DNA of 64,000 nucleotides from Pseudomonadota bacterium (GCA_016702545.1 JADJDT010000043.1:124001-188000), one strand, 5' to 3'; numbered from the stretch's first letter, positions 27,976-36,672 are shown. The notes: generated from the sequence alone by a model not told the origin. Numbers and translations are program-made.

Positions 27976-29934
27976 ATGCGCGTGGTGGTGGCGATGAGCG
28001 GCGGGGTGGACTCCAGCGTCGCTGCGGGCCTGCTGCGCGACGCCGGCCACGAGGTCATCGGCCTGACGCTGCAGCTCTACGACTGCGAAACCGGCACCAG
28101 CGAACGGAGCTGCTGTGGGCTCGCCGGGGTGGCGGCCGCGCGCGCCGCCGCCGGGCGCCTGGGTCTGCCGCACTACGTGATCGACGGGCAGGCGTCCTTC
28201 GAGCAGCAGGTGCTGCGCCCGGCCTGGGAAGATTATGCCGCCGGGCGCACGCCGAACCCCTGTGTGCGCTGCAACGAGTGGCTCAAGCTCGGGCTGCTCG
28301 ACGCCCAGGCGCGCCGGATGGGCGCGGCCTTCGTGGCCACGGGTCACCACGCGCGCGTCGAGCAAGGTGCGTGGCCCGTGCTGCGCCGCGGCCTCGATCG
28401 CGACAAGGACCAATCCTACTTCCTCTTCAGTCTGGCGCCGGAGCAGCTCAGGCGCTTGCTGCTGCCGGTGGGCGAACGCACCAAGGCGGAGGTGCGCGAC
28501 CTGGCCGCGCAATGGGGCCTGCCCAACGCCGCGCGGGCCGAGAGCCAGGACGCTTGCATCGCTCAGCGCGGTGAGCTGGCCGAGGCGTTGCGCCGACGCT
28601 TTGGCGCGGTCGTGCCGAGTGGCGTGCTGCGCGGCCCGGAGGGCGAGGTCGTCGGTCGCCACGAGGGCGTGCATCGCTTCACCGTCGGGCAGCGCAAGGG
28701 GCTTGGCCTGGGCCTCGGGCAGCGCGCCTATGTCACGGCGATCGACGCCGAGCAGGCCGAGGTCCGCCTGGGCAGTCTGCAGCAGCTCGCGCGCGCCGGG
28801 CTCTCGGCGAGCGGGGTGCGCTGGCTGAGCGACGAGGCGCCGGCGGGGGAGCGGGCCGCGGAGGTGCAGATTCGCTATCGGCAGGCCCCGGTGCCCGCGC
28901 GGCTGGCGCCCCAGCCCGACGGCACGGTAGTGGTGCGTTTCGCCCAGCCGCAGCGTGCGGTGGCTCCCGGACAGGCGGTCGTGTTCTACGAGGGCGATCG
29001 GGTGCTGGGCGGCGGCTGGATCGCGAGCACGACGGGCACGGAGGGCGGGGAGCTCGCCGCGCTGAAGGACGGCGATGCCGTCAGCGGCCGGGGTCAGCGA
29101 CGAACTTGTCCCGGCCCGGGGGGCCGCGCCAGGCGGCTCGCGCCCGCGCTGCACGGGCGAGGCGTGCTTGGGCTGACGGTGCTCGATCCGCGGCTTGCGT
29201 CGCTGTCCCCGCGAGCGCTGGCGGGACGGCGGGTCGGCGCGGTGCAGCGCCTGGGCAAGCAGGTCGTGCTGCGGCTCGAGGCCGGGGGGACGCGGCGCGC
29301 GGCGGCCGCGCCGCGCTGGCTCGTCGTGCACCTGCGCATGACGGGCCGCCTGCTGTGGCAGCCCGATCCCCAACCGACCCTCCCCCGGCACACGTGCGCC
29401 TGGTGGGGCCTCGAGGGCGGGGCGCTGGTCTTCGTCGATCCGCGGCGCTTCGGTACCGTGGCCTTGCTCGAGGACCTGGCGCGTGCGCGGCCGCGTGGCC
29501 TCGATCCGTTGGCGGCGGAGCACTCCGTCGAGCGACTGGCGGCGCTGCTGGCCGGTGGGGGTGGGCGCCAGCCGCTCAAGGCGTGGCTGCTGCGCCAGGA
29601 TCGCCTGGTGGGCCTGGGGAACATCTACGCCTCCGAGATCCTCTTCGCGGCGCGCCTCGATCCGCGGCGCGAGGCCGGCCGGCTCAAGGGCGCCGAGATC
29701 GCGCGCCTCCACGCGGCGATCGGCCAGGTGCTGGGCGCGGCGATCGCGCATTGCGGGACGACCTTCTCCGACTTCCAGGACGCCCATGGCGTCACGGGGT
29801 CGTATCAGCATTATCTGCAGGTCTATCAGCGCGAGGGCTTGCCCTGCTCGCGCTGCGCCGCGCCCTTGCGACGCCTCGTGCAGCAGCAGCGCAGTACGTT
29901 CTATTGTGCGCGTTGCCAGCGCGGGGCACGCTGA
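27976..29934 (+). CDS. mnmA: MnmA tRNA 2-thiouridylase fused in frame to an Fpg/MutM-like domain
   Basis: One 652-residue frame with two families. Residues 1-350 are MnmA (2-thiolation of U34 in tRNA): P-loop MSGGVDSSV, RTPNPCVRCNEWLKLG with the first catalytic Cys, TGHHARV, DKDQSYFLF, and ESQDACIAQ with the second Cys, ending VVFYEGDRVLGGGWI. Residues about 385-652 match formamidopyrimidine-DNA glycosylase: RRLAPALHG, GKQVVLRL, HLRMTGRLLW, DPRRFGTVAL, LVGLGNIYASEILFAA and a CxxC-CxxC zinc finger (CSRC, CARC). The Fpg N-terminus PELPEVE, which holds the catalytic Pro and Glu, is absent; the linker reads TCPGPGGRARRL. Either the repair domain is a non-catalytic DNA- or RNA-binding fusion, or sequence errors removed a stop and a start near 29060-29120. 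Confidence 0.85.
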   Translation: MRVVVAMSGGVDSSVAAGLLRDAGHEVIGLTLQLYDCETGTSERSCCGLAGVAAARAAAGRLGLPHYVIDGQASFEQQVLRPAWEDYAAGRTPNPCVRCNEWLKLGLLDAQARRMGAAFVATGHHARVEQGAWPVLRRGLDRDKDQSYFLFSLAPEQLRRLLLPVGERTKAEVRDLAAQWGLPNAARAESQDACIAQRGELAEALRRRFGAVVPSGVLRGPEGEVVGRHEGVHRFTVGQRKGLGLGLGQRAYVTAIDAEQAEVRLGSLQQLARAGLSASGVRWLSDEAPAGERAAEVQIRYRQAPVPARLAPQPDGTVVVRFAQPQRAVAPGQAVVFYEGDRVLGGGWIASTTGTEGGELAALKDGDAVSGRGQRRTCPGPGGRARRLAPALHGRGVLGLTVLDPRLASLSPRALAGRRVGAVQRLGKQVVLRLEAGGTRRAAAAPRWLVVHLRMTGRLLWQPDPQPTLPRHTCAWWGLEGGALVFVDPRRFGTVALLEDLARARPRGLDPLAAEHSVERLAALLAGGGGRQPLKAWLLRQDRLVGLGNIYASEILFAARLDPRREAGRLKGAEIARLHAAIGQVLGAAIAHCGTTFSDFQDAHGVTGSYQHYLQVYQREGLPCSRCAAPLRRLVQQQRSTFYCARCQRGAR

Positions 29935-29960
29935 CCCCTCTACGACGGGAAGGTGCAGTG

Positions 29961-31499
29961 ATGAGCATGTTCTTGACCTACGACATCGGTGGAACCCATG
30001 CGCGGGCCGCGTTGGTGGCCGCCGAGGGCGGTGGTTGGCGCGGCCACACGCAGCGCGCGCTGCGCTCGCGCGGCACGCGCGAGGAGCTCGAGGCCGACCT
30101 GCGGGCCTTGACGGCCGAGGTCTGGACCCGCGCTGGGGCCGAGGTGGAGCTGGCGGGGGTGGGGATCGCGCTGCCCGGCCCGACGGACTACCTGACGGGC
30201 ACGCCGTGGCTCGAGCACAAGCTGGTGGCGTTGCGCGGCACGAGCCTGGTCCCGCTGCTCGGGCGGGCCGGCGTGCCCGTCGCGTGCGTCAACGATGCGG
30301 AGGCCTTCGCGCGGGGCGAGCTGCTGCAAGGCGCGGCCCGCGACGCGGAGCGCGTGCTCTTCCTGACGCTCGGCACGGGGCTGGGAAGCTGCTTCGTCGT
30401 CGGCGGCGAGGTGCGGCGCGACGGCCCGGAGGTTCCACCGGGCGGGGAGCTGTGGAATCAGCCGCTCGGCGTGGACGGTCGCACGATCGAAGACCACGTC
30501 GGGCAGGCCGCGCTCGAGGCTTGGTACCGGGCTCAGGGTGGGGACGCGAGCTTGTCGCTGGCGCAGATCGCGGCGCGGGCGGGGGCGGGCGAGGCGAGCG
30601 CACAGGCGCTCTTCACGCACCTCGGCGAGCGGCTCGCGGTGGGCCTGGAGCCGCATCTGCGGCGCTTCGCGCCCGATCGCGTGGTGCTGGGGGGTGGGCT
30701 CTCGGGCAGCGCCGATCGCTTCCTCGGCACGCTGGCGCGCGTGCTGCGGGAGCGGCAGGTCCGGGACGTGACGATCGTCGCCACCGCGCTCGGCCCGATG
30801 GCGGCGCTGGTGGGTGCGGCCGACGCGGTCAAGCGGCGCCGGGCGGCCTTCGCCGAGCGCAAGGTGATCTACCTGCATGGCTTCGCCTCCGGTCCGCGCT
30901 CGCGCAAGGCCGAGGCCTTCGCGGCGGCGCTGGCTGCGCGCGGGACGGCGCTCGCGCTGCCCGATTTGAACGAGCCCGACTTCGCGGGGCTGACGATCTC
31001 GCGCCAGCTCGCGCGGCTGGAGGCCCTGACGACCGACGCGGCGCCGGGCTCGGTGCTGCTGATCGGCTCCTCGCTCGGTGGCTACACGGCGGCGCTCTTC
31101 GCCGCGCGCAGCGACAAGGTGGCGGCGCTGGTGCTGCTCGCGCCGGCCTTCGACTTCGCCAGCCGCTTCGGCGCGGGCCAGGGCAGCTCGACGCTGGAGC
31201 GCTGGCGCTCCGAGGGGACGCTGGCGATCGAGCACCACGCCTACGGTCGTCCTGCGGCGCTGAGCTGGTCGTTCATGGCCGATGCGGCGCAGCACGCGCC
31301 CTTCCCCGCGGTGCGCGTGCCGACGCTCGTGCTGCACGGGCGGCACGACGCGATCGTCGATCCGGCGCTCTCGATGGCCTTCGCCGAGGGGCGGCCGAAT
31401 GTGCGGTTGGAGCCACTGGAGGCCGAGCACACGCTGCGGGCGGTCGTGGACCAGGTCGTGGCGCGGTCGCTCGAGTACTTCGACCCGTGGTGGCGCTGA
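29961..31499 (+). CDS. ROK-family sugar kinase domain fused to alpha/beta hydrolase (YqiA-like esterase)
   Basis: A 512-residue frame with ATG at 29961 behind GGGAAGG. Residues 1-290 are ROK/glucokinase-like: phosphate loop YDIGGTHARAAL, LPGPTDYLTG, NDAEAFARGELLQGAA, LTLGTGLGSCFVVGGEV and VVLGGGLSG. The zinc-binding CxCGxxGCxE motif of many ROK proteins is missing. Residues about 300-512 form an alpha/beta hydrolase of the YqiA/UPF0227 type: KVIYLHGFASGPRSRKA, nucleophile GSSLGGYTA, LVLHGRHDAIVDP with the acid, and EHTLR with the His. Domains join without a gap (DAVKRRRAAFAERKV). The substrate of either half is unknown. It is the last gene of the clpA-desulfurase-mnmA run. Confidence 0.82.
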   Translation: MSMFLTYDIGGTHARAALVAAEGGGWRGHTQRALRSRGTREELEADLRALTAEVWTRAGAEVELAGVGIALPGPTDYLTGTPWLEHKLVALRGTSLVPLLGRAGVPVACVNDAEAFARGELLQGAARDAERVLFLTLGTGLGSCFVVGGEVRRDGPEVPPGGELWNQPLGVDGRTIEDHVGQAALEAWYRAQGGDASLSLAQIAARAGAGEASAQALFTHLGERLAVGLEPHLRRFAPDRVVLGGGLSGSADRFLGTLARVLRERQVRDVTIVATALGPMAALVGAADAVKRRRAAFAERKVIYLHGFASGPRSRKAEAFAAALAARGTALALPDLNEPDFAGLTISRQLARLEALTTDAAPGSVLLIGSSLGGYTAALFAARSDKVAALVLLAPAFDFASRFGAGQGSSTLERWRSEGTLAIEHHAYGRPAALSWSFMADAAQHAPFPAVRVPTLVLHGRHDAIVDPALSMAFAEGRPNVRLEPLEAEHTLRAVVDQVVARSLEYFDPWWR

Positions 31500-31665
31500 G
31501 AGCGACCGCTGCGGATCGGGTAACCGATCGGGCTCTGGAAGCTGGACCTGCCGGGCGGCGCCTGTTGCCCCCACCGGCGGCCCGGGCGCCGCCGGCCACC
31601 GCGCCGCTCGAAGAGAAAGCGGCATGATCTTGGGAACGCAGCCGATTGCGGCGCCGTGCTGGGGC

Positions 31666-31681
31666 TGGTACGGCGGTTGCT
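31666..31681 (+). promoter_or_regulatory. sigma-54 promoter ahead of the Flp pilin gene
   Basis: TGGTACGGCGGTTGCT fits the -24/-12 pattern TGGYRYRNNNNTTGCW: GG, exactly ten bases, then GC. The predicted transcript start near 31692 leaves a 27-base leader to the pilin ATG, with AGGAGGGG as ribosome site. Type IV pilin genes are often sigma-54 dependent, which supports it. No upstream enhancer site was identified. Confidence 0.6.
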
Positions 31682-31718
31682 AGTCGGAAGCAGCAGGAGC
31701 CTCCAGGAGGGGACCAAG

Positions 31719-31883
31719 ATGAAGAACCTGTTCAAGCGTCTGTGGCACGACGAGTCGGCCCTCTCGGGCATCGAGTACGGCATCCTGGCGGCGATCGTCG
31801 CCGTTGGGCTGGCAGGGGCGGCGAAGGTGCTCTGGGGGAAGATCCAGCTCAAGTACCAGAGTGCCGCGAACAGCGTGGGCTAG
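31719..31883 (+). CDS. flp: Flp/Fap-type pilin
   Basis: Major structural subunit of the Tad (Flp) pilus, 54 residues. The start ATG has a strong AGGAGGGG at 31705-31712. The precursor begins MKNLFKRLWHDESALSGIEYG. Flp prepilins are cut after the Gly before an xEY motif; here SGIEYGILAAIVAVG has GIEYG, with cleavage probably after the Gly of SG and Glu at mature position 2. The helix GILAAIVAVGLAGAAKVL follows, then a short amphipathic tail. It is the first gene of the Tad locus, separated from the rest by a hairpin that could keep pilin expression higher than that of the assembly genes. Confidence 0.9.
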   Translation: MKNLFKRLWHDESALSGIEYGILAAIVAVGLAGAAKVLWGKIQLKYQSAANSVG

Positions 31884-31962
31884 CCTCGCGCGGGGCGCAG
31901 GCGACGACCCGCCGGGGCTCGGCCCCGCGTGAGTGCTGATGCGGCGTCTCCGGCGCGCTGTC

Positions 31963-31988
31963 GGCACCCCATCTTCGCTGGGGGTGCC
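31963..31988 (+). terminator. hairpin between flp and the prepilin peptidase gene
   Basis: GGCACCCC (31963-31970) pairs perfectly with GGGGTGCC (31981-31988) around ATCTTCGCTG. A weaker GC-rich inverted repeat precedes it (CGCGGGGC with GCCCCGCG, about 31888-31929). A partial terminator here would explain unequal expression of pilin and machinery. Confidence 0.45.
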
Positions 31989-32019
31989 CGCGGCGTGCTA
32001 GCGTGGCCGCAGCGAAGCC

Positions 32020-32556
32020 ATGACCTGCCCGCTACGCGCCTTCGAGTGGATCCTTCTCGCGCTGGGGTTGATCGCAGCCTCGGTGGCGGACGTGCGCTCC
32101 CGACGGGTGCCCAACTGGTTGACGATCGCCCTGTTGGCGTTGGGCCTGACCGCGCGAACGCTGGCGGGTGGCCTCGACGCGCTGGCCGGTGGGCTGCTGG
32201 GCACGGCGCTCGGGACGGCGCTGTTGATCGTGCCCTTCGCGCGCGGCTGGCTCGGTGGCGGCGACGTCAAGCTCTTGGGCGCCATTGGCGCCTGGCTCGG
32301 TCCGGAGTTCATCGTCTGGGCCGCGCTCTACGGGACGGCCGCCGGTGGCGTGCTGTCGGTCGTCTACGTGCTCGGCTTCGTCCCGCGCGAGGTCAGACAG
32401 GACGTGATGGCCAACTTCAAGGCGATGTTGCTGCTGCGGCGCGTCGAGGCGCCGCCCGTGCGTGAGGCGCGTTATAGCCCGCCCTACGCCCTCGCCCTGG
32501 GCGTGGGCGCGGTGATCACGGTGATGACTCATGCGGCCCAGCTTCTTGCGCACTGA
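32020..32556 (+). CDS. cpaA: Tad prepilin peptidase (CpaA/TadV)
   Basis: Inner-membrane aspartyl protease of the A24 family that processes Flp-type prepilins. It has 178 residues. Helices are seen at WILLALGLIAASVADV, LTIALLALGL and onwards; the two catalytic Asp sites fit AADVRSRRVPNWL (first, VADVRSRRVPN) and GGGDVKLLGAIG (second, the GxGD signature). A C-terminal region after the core ends in another hydrophobic helix (ALALGVGAVITVMT). Its 3' end overlaps the start of the TadE gene by 26 bases. Confidence 0.9.
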   Translation: MTCPLRAFEWILLALGLIAASVADVRSRRVPNWLTIALLALGLTARTLAGGLDALAGGLLGTALGTALLIVPFARGWLGGGDVKLLGAIGAWLGPEFIVWAALYGTAAGGVLSVVYVLGFVPREVRQDVMANFKAMLLLRRVEAPPVREARYSPPYALALGVGAVITVMTHAAQLLAH

Positions 32557-33031
32557 TCCGAGGCGCAGGGGCCGCTGGGGCGGACCCCGCGAGGCTGGCA
32601 TCGTGTCGGTCGAGCTGGCGATCCTCGCGCCGCTCTTGCTGCTGCTGATCTATGGCGCCGTCACCCTCGGCAGCGCCGCCTACGCGCGCCACGCGCTGCT
32701 CGAAGCGGCGAGCAGCACGGCGCGGCTCTGTGCCTTGCAGCCCGGCGTCGACTGCCGGTCGATCGCCACGCAATGCACGCTCCAGCTCCCCGGCTCCGGT
32801 CCTTGCGGCGAGCTGCGGAGCTGGTGCCAGCCCGTGCTGGTCGAGCAGGCCGACCGACCGCAGCTGGTGCCGCTCGAGAGCGGTCTGGTGATCGAGGCGG
32901 CCAGCGTGAGGTTGGGCTGCGCCTTCGTGGGGAGCGTCGGCGGCGAGTTCTTGGCGGAGCACAAGATCCGGATCACGCATTTCTCGGCGTCGGCGCTTGT
33001 GCCATACTCGCGCGCGATCCCGGTCCCTTAG
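32531..33031 (+). CDS. tadE: TadE-like minor pilin / pseudopilin
   Basis: Membrane-anchored pseudopilin-like protein of the Tad system, 166 residues. A basic N-terminus is followed by the TadE motif GIVSVELAILAPLLLLLIYGAVT, quoted in part as SVELAILAPLLLLLIYG, with the conserved Glu. The exported part has several Cys (CALQPGVDC, CTLQLPGSGPCG, CQPV), likely in disulfides. It ends ASALVPYSRAIP, as TadE proteins commonly do. Translation starts within the end of the peptidase gene. Confidence 0.85.
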   Translation: MRPSFLRTDPRRRGRWGGPREAGIVSVELAILAPLLLLLIYGAVTLGSAAYARHALLEAASSTARLCALQPGVDCRSIATQCTLQLPGSGPCGELRSWCQPVLVEQADRPQLVPLESGLVIEAASVRLGCAFVGSVGGEFLAEHKIRITHFSASALVPYSRAIPVP

Positions 33032-33122
33032 CGACTTTCGGCGAGAGCGAATCATGGCCGGGCGCTGTGCGCCAAACCTGCGACGCATCGACCTGCGACG
33101 CATCGAGGAGTAGCCCAAGCGC

Positions 33123-33994
33123 ATGCCCAGCACGGAACGCTCGCAGCGGACGACCTCGGCCGGCGTGATCGGGTTCATGATCGGCGCCGTGGTCTTCGCC
33201 GCGCTGGCGGGGTTGCTGTTGTCGCGGCTGCTCGGCCAGCGCTATGCGCAGGAGCCGCTGCGCGCCGTGGTCGTGGCGGCCGCCGATCTGCCGGCGGGGC
33301 AGCCGCTCTCCACCACCGACCTGCGGCTGGCGGATTGGCCGGTCTCGTCGGTGCCGCGCGGCGCCTTCGCGGCGGTGGACGATTTGATGCGGCTGCAGAC
33401 GGTGCCGCTCGTGCCGCTGGCGCAGGGCGCGCCGTTGCTCGCTGGGCAGCTCGCTGCCACGGGCTCGGGGATGGGTGCGGCGGCCAAGCTGGGTGATGGG
33501 CAGCGCGCCGTCGCGGTCCATACCGACGCGGTGCTGGCCCTGGCGCGCCTGCTCTACCCTGGGGCGCGCGTCGACGTGCTCGCGACCCTGCGCTCCTTCG
33601 AGACGGGGGCCGGCAGTAAGCCGGTCCAGACCAAGGTCATCCTGCAGAACGTGACGGTGCTGGCGGTGGGCGCCGACCTCGACCCCGCGAGCGCCTGGCG
33701 CCGGGGTGGCGTGGCGCCGGGGGCGACGGTGCTCGGCGGGGTCGACGGCATGCCGGCAATGAGGCCGAGGCCCACGAAGCCGAGCGCCGCGTGGTGACGC
33801 TGGCGTTGACGCCCGAGCAGACCGAGCGCCTGGTGCTGGCGGCGCGGGAGGGCGTCCTCGATCTGGCGCTGCGCAGCCCGCGTGACCAAGAGCCCGTCAG
33901 CACGCCGGGCGTGACGCCGGAGGCGCTCTTCCGCGGCGAGGCGGGCGAGCGGCTGGATCCGGCGCGCGGTGGCGAGCCGGACCCGATTCGCTAG
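33123..33994 (+). CDS. cpaB: Flp pilus assembly protein CpaB/RcpC, frameshifted
   Basis: Periplasmic SAF-domain protein that helps gate the Tad secretin. An N-terminal membrane anchor (GFMIGAVVFAALAGLLLSRLL) is quoted here as MIGAVVFAALAGLLL. It is followed by the SAF domain (VVVAAADLPAGQPLSTTDLRLADWP, in parts) and RAVAVHTDAV. The frame breaks near 33754: the first part stops at 33797, while NEAEAHEAERRVVTLALTPEQ... continues in another frame to 33994, ending LALRSPRDQEPV, the classic CpaB C-terminus. One added G in CCGGC restores a 290-residue protein. Confidence 0.85.
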
Positions 33995-34045
33995 CGTGTT
34001 CGTTCTCGACCCCGTCGCCCTGGGCGGCGTCGCCGGAGGATGCCG

Positions 34046-35605
34046 ATGAGAGCGATCGCAGGAGGCCGTTGGGCGCGAGGCGTCGTGCTCGCGCTCTTGA
34101 CGCTGGGCGTGGCGCTGCCCGGGGCGCGGGCCGAGAGCGAGGGGCAGGTCATCCCCGTCAGCGTGGGCGTGGGCGGCTCGCGCCTCGTGCGCTTTCGCCT
34201 GGGCGCCGAGCGCTTCACCATCGCCGACCCGAACATCGTCGAGGCCAAGCTGCTCAACGCGCGGGCCCTGCAGGTCGGCGGGCGGCAGCTCGGCGAGACG
34301 GCGATCATCGTTTGGGATAGCCGCGGGACGCCCGTGCGCCTGGTCGTCAGCGTGGGTGTGCCGACGGAGGGGCTGGCGGCGCGGCTCAAGAGCATCTTCC
34401 CCAGCGAGACGATCGGCGTGCAGTCGAGCGGCGAGACGATCATCCTGACGGGCAGCGTCAGCGATCCCGTGGTCGCGGAGCGCGCGGTGAAGGTCGCCGA
34501 GGCGCACTTGGCCAGCGCGATGGCGCAGACGATCACCGCCGGTGGCGCAGTGGGCGGGCCCGCCGCGGCGGGTGCGACGACGAGCAGCGAGGTGGTGACG
34601 GGGCGCGGGGGGAACGCCGCCGGGGCCCGTGTGCTGAACTTCCTCGACATCAAGGGCCGCCAGCAGGTGCAGGTGCGCGCCAAGGTCGCGGAGGTGTCAC
34701 GCACCGCGCTGCGCCAGATGGGGGTCAATGTCTGGGCGCGCACCAATCCGACCAAGGCTGGTTCTGGCGCCGCCGCCGGCATGTTGGCGCCCGGTAGCAA
34801 GCTCGGTGACGTGGCCCCCAACACACCGGCCGGGTTGCAGGCAGAGAGCGAGGCGGGCGAGGGCGGGGCCGGGGCCACGCCGCTGCTCGGTGGACCGGTG
34901 GCGGAGAGCTTCGGCTTCTTCCTGGCGACCGGCGCGGCCTCGGCGCTGCCGATCAGCGTGGCGCTCAGCCTGATGCAGGGACGCCAGCTCGCCAAGATCC
35001 TCTCCGAGCCGACGCTGGTGGCCTACTCCGGGCAGCGGGCCGAGTTCCTGGCGGGCGGAGAGTTCCCGGTGCCGGTACCTCAGGGCCTCGGTAGCACCTC
35101 GATCGAGTACAAGAAGTACGGGGTCGAGCTCTCCTTCACGCCGACCGTGTTGGCCGGCAACACGATCCACCTCGATGTTGCGGTGACGGTCAGCGAGCGT
35201 GAGCCAGGCGCGGTGACGATTCTTGGCACTGCCGTGCCGGCGCTGCGCTCGCGCTACGGGCGCACCACGATCCGCCTGCGCAACGGCCAGAGCTTCGCCA
35301 TCGCCGGGCTGCTGCAGGACCAGATCAGCGCCTCGGTGAGCAAGGTGCCGCTGCTCGGCGATCTGCCGATTCTGGGCGCGCTCTTTCGCCAGAAGACCTT
35401 CACGCGCGAGGAACGCGAGCTCGTAATCCTCGTGACCGCCGAGCTGGTGCGGCCGCTGAAGCCGGGTGAGGTGCCCGCGTTGCCCGGGGAGGATGAGGTC
35501 TCCGACCCCGGCGCGGTGGCCTTCTTCCTGCTGGGCTCGATCGACCCCGAGCTCAAGGGATCGCGGCGCGGGGCCCCGGCTGGGCCGGTGGGCTACGGCA
35601 AGTGA
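34046..35605 (+). CDS. cpaC: Tad pilus outer-membrane secretin CpaC/RcpA
   Basis: Type II/III secretin forming the outer-membrane pore of the Tad pilus. It has 519 residues. The ATG at 34046 has GGAGG at 6 bases; the ATG at 34040 directly abuts it and is less likely. The signal peptide ends near LPGARA. The N-terminal pilus-and-secretin domain (RLVRFRLGAERFTIADPNIV in parts) is followed by a BON-like part (GETIILTGSVSDPVVAERAV in parts) and the secretin core: EVSRTALRQMGVN, LAKILSEPTLVAYSGQRAEF, GGEFPVPVPQG, and the C-terminal GLLQDQ...VPLLGDLPILGALF and ERELVILVTAELVRPL. Confidence 0.93.
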   Translation: MRAIAGGRWARGVVLALLTLGVALPGARAESEGQVIPVSVGVGGSRLVRFRLGAERFTIADPNIVEAKLLNARALQVGGRQLGETAIIVWDSRGTPVRLVVSVGVPTEGLAARLKSIFPSETIGVQSSGETIILTGSVSDPVVAERAVKVAEAHLASAMAQTITAGGAVGGPAAAGATTSSEVVTGRGGNAAGARVLNFLDIKGRQQVQVRAKVAEVSRTALRQMGVNVWARTNPTKAGSGAAAGMLAPGSKLGDVAPNTPAGLQAESEAGEGGAGATPLLGGPVAESFGFFLATGAASALPISVALSLMQGRQLAKILSEPTLVAYSGQRAEFLAGGEFPVPVPQGLGSTSIEYKKYGVELSFTPTVLAGNTIHLDVAVTVSEREPGAVTILGTAVPALRSRYGRTTIRLRNGQSFAIAGLLQDQISASVSKVPLLGDLPILGALFRQKTFTREERELVILVTAELVRPLKPGEVPALPGEDEVSDPGAVAFFLLGSIDPELKGSRRGAPAGPVGYGK

Positions 35606-36672
35606 CCACGCCTCGGCGCGTGCGTACGGGTGTCGCCGAGCCCCAGCGGCGCGCGGCGCGCGGTGGCACCGACCACGCCGCCACGCCGGTTCGGCGAGAG
35701 GCGGCGGCGAGCGAGGTTGCCCACGACACCGACCGCGCGGCGGAGCGCGCGGCGGCGGCGTCGAGTCGCCAGCGGCCGAGCGGGGGACGCCGTCGTCGGC
35801 AGAGCCTGCTCGCCACGCGCGTCGAGGAGCAATCCGCGCATGTGCGGGCGCCCCGTCCGCGCAGCAGTCGACGCTCGCGGCGCCAGCTGACGGTGCTGCT
35901 GGCCTGCCACGGCGGGGTAGGCGCCACCACGCTGGCGACCTCGATCGGCGCGCTGGTGGCGCAGGGCGGCCGCCGGGCCTGTATCGTCGACCTCGATCTC
36001 CAGTTCGGCGCGGTGCTGACGACGCTCAACCTCAAGGGGCGCTTCCCGCTCTCCGAGGTGGCCGCCGAGCTCCGGGCTCACGGCAAGAGCGGTGGTCTGG
36101 ACAAGGAGCTGCTGCGCGGGCGCTTGCCCCGTTGGGGCGACGCGCTGTGGGTCGCGGCGCAGGTCGGGTGCGTCGAGGGGCTGGCCGCGGTCGAGGCCGA
36201 CCGGATGGGCGCTTTGCTCGAGCAGATCAAGCGCTGCTTCGACGTCACGCTGATCGATGGCCTGCGCGACTTCAACGACCTCGCCCTGGCGGCCCTCGAC
36301 GTGGCCGATCGCGTGGTCTTGGTGGCGACCCAGGACGTGCCGGCGCTGCGCGGCCTGGCGGCGCGGCTCGATATCCTGCGACGCCTGGGCTACGAGGCCA
36401 GCGATTTGCATGTGGTGCTGAACCGCTACAGCGAGAAGGGGCCGGTGCCGCTCGAAGCGATCGTGGAGTCGCTCGGCGTGCGGCCGGGCTTCCTCGTCGC
36501 CAACGACTTCAAGACGGTGCACCGTGCGATCAACGACGGGGTGCCGCTGCCCGAGAGCGCGCCGCAGGCGCGGGTGACCCAGGGGATCGCGGCGCTGGTG
36601 GAGGCGCTCTTCGCCGTGCCCGTGAGCACGGAGCGCCCGGGGTTGTGGAAGCGACTGCTGGGCAGCCGTTGA
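35602..36672 (+). CDS. cpaE: Tad pilus localisation ATPase CpaE/TadZ
   Basis: MinD/ParA-like ATPase that positions the Tad machine. It has 356 residues and a GTG start overlapping the secretin stop. The first ~90 residues are Arg-rich and disordered. The ATPase core starts with LTVLLACHGGVGATTLATSIG, shown here as HGGVGATTLATSIGAL, a deviant Walker A in which the usual final Lys is replaced by Ala, as in many TadZ proteins. IVDLDLQFGAV and TLIDGLRDFNDLAL follow. The C-terminal part VLNRYSEKGPV and NDFKTVHRAINDGVPL is typical of CpaE. Many TadZ members lack ATPase activity, so a structural role is possible. Confidence 0.88.
   Translation: MTTPRRVRTGVAEPQRRAARGGTDHAATPVRREAAASEVAHDTDRAAERAAAASSRQRPSGGRRRRQSLLATRVEEQSAHVRAPRPRSSRRSRRQLTVLLACHGGVGATTLATSIGALVAQGGRRACIVDLDLQFGAVLTTLNLKGRFPLSEVAAELRAHGKSGGLDKELLRGRLPRWGDALWVAAQVGCVEGLAAVEADRMGALLEQIKRCFDVTLIDGLRDFNDLALAALDVADRVVLVATQDVPALRGLAARLDILRRLGYEASDLHVVLNRYSEKGPVPLEAIVESLGVRPGFLVANDFKTVHRAINDGVPLPESAPQARVTQGIAALVEALFAVPVSTERPGLWKRLLGSR

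Noticed and set aside
27643..29811. Very long minus-strand frame (722 codons) opposite the desulfurase and mnmA
   Set aside because: It is the antisense of well-conserved genes; composition is His/Arg/Gln-rich without motifs. GC-rich DNA leaves antisense frames open.
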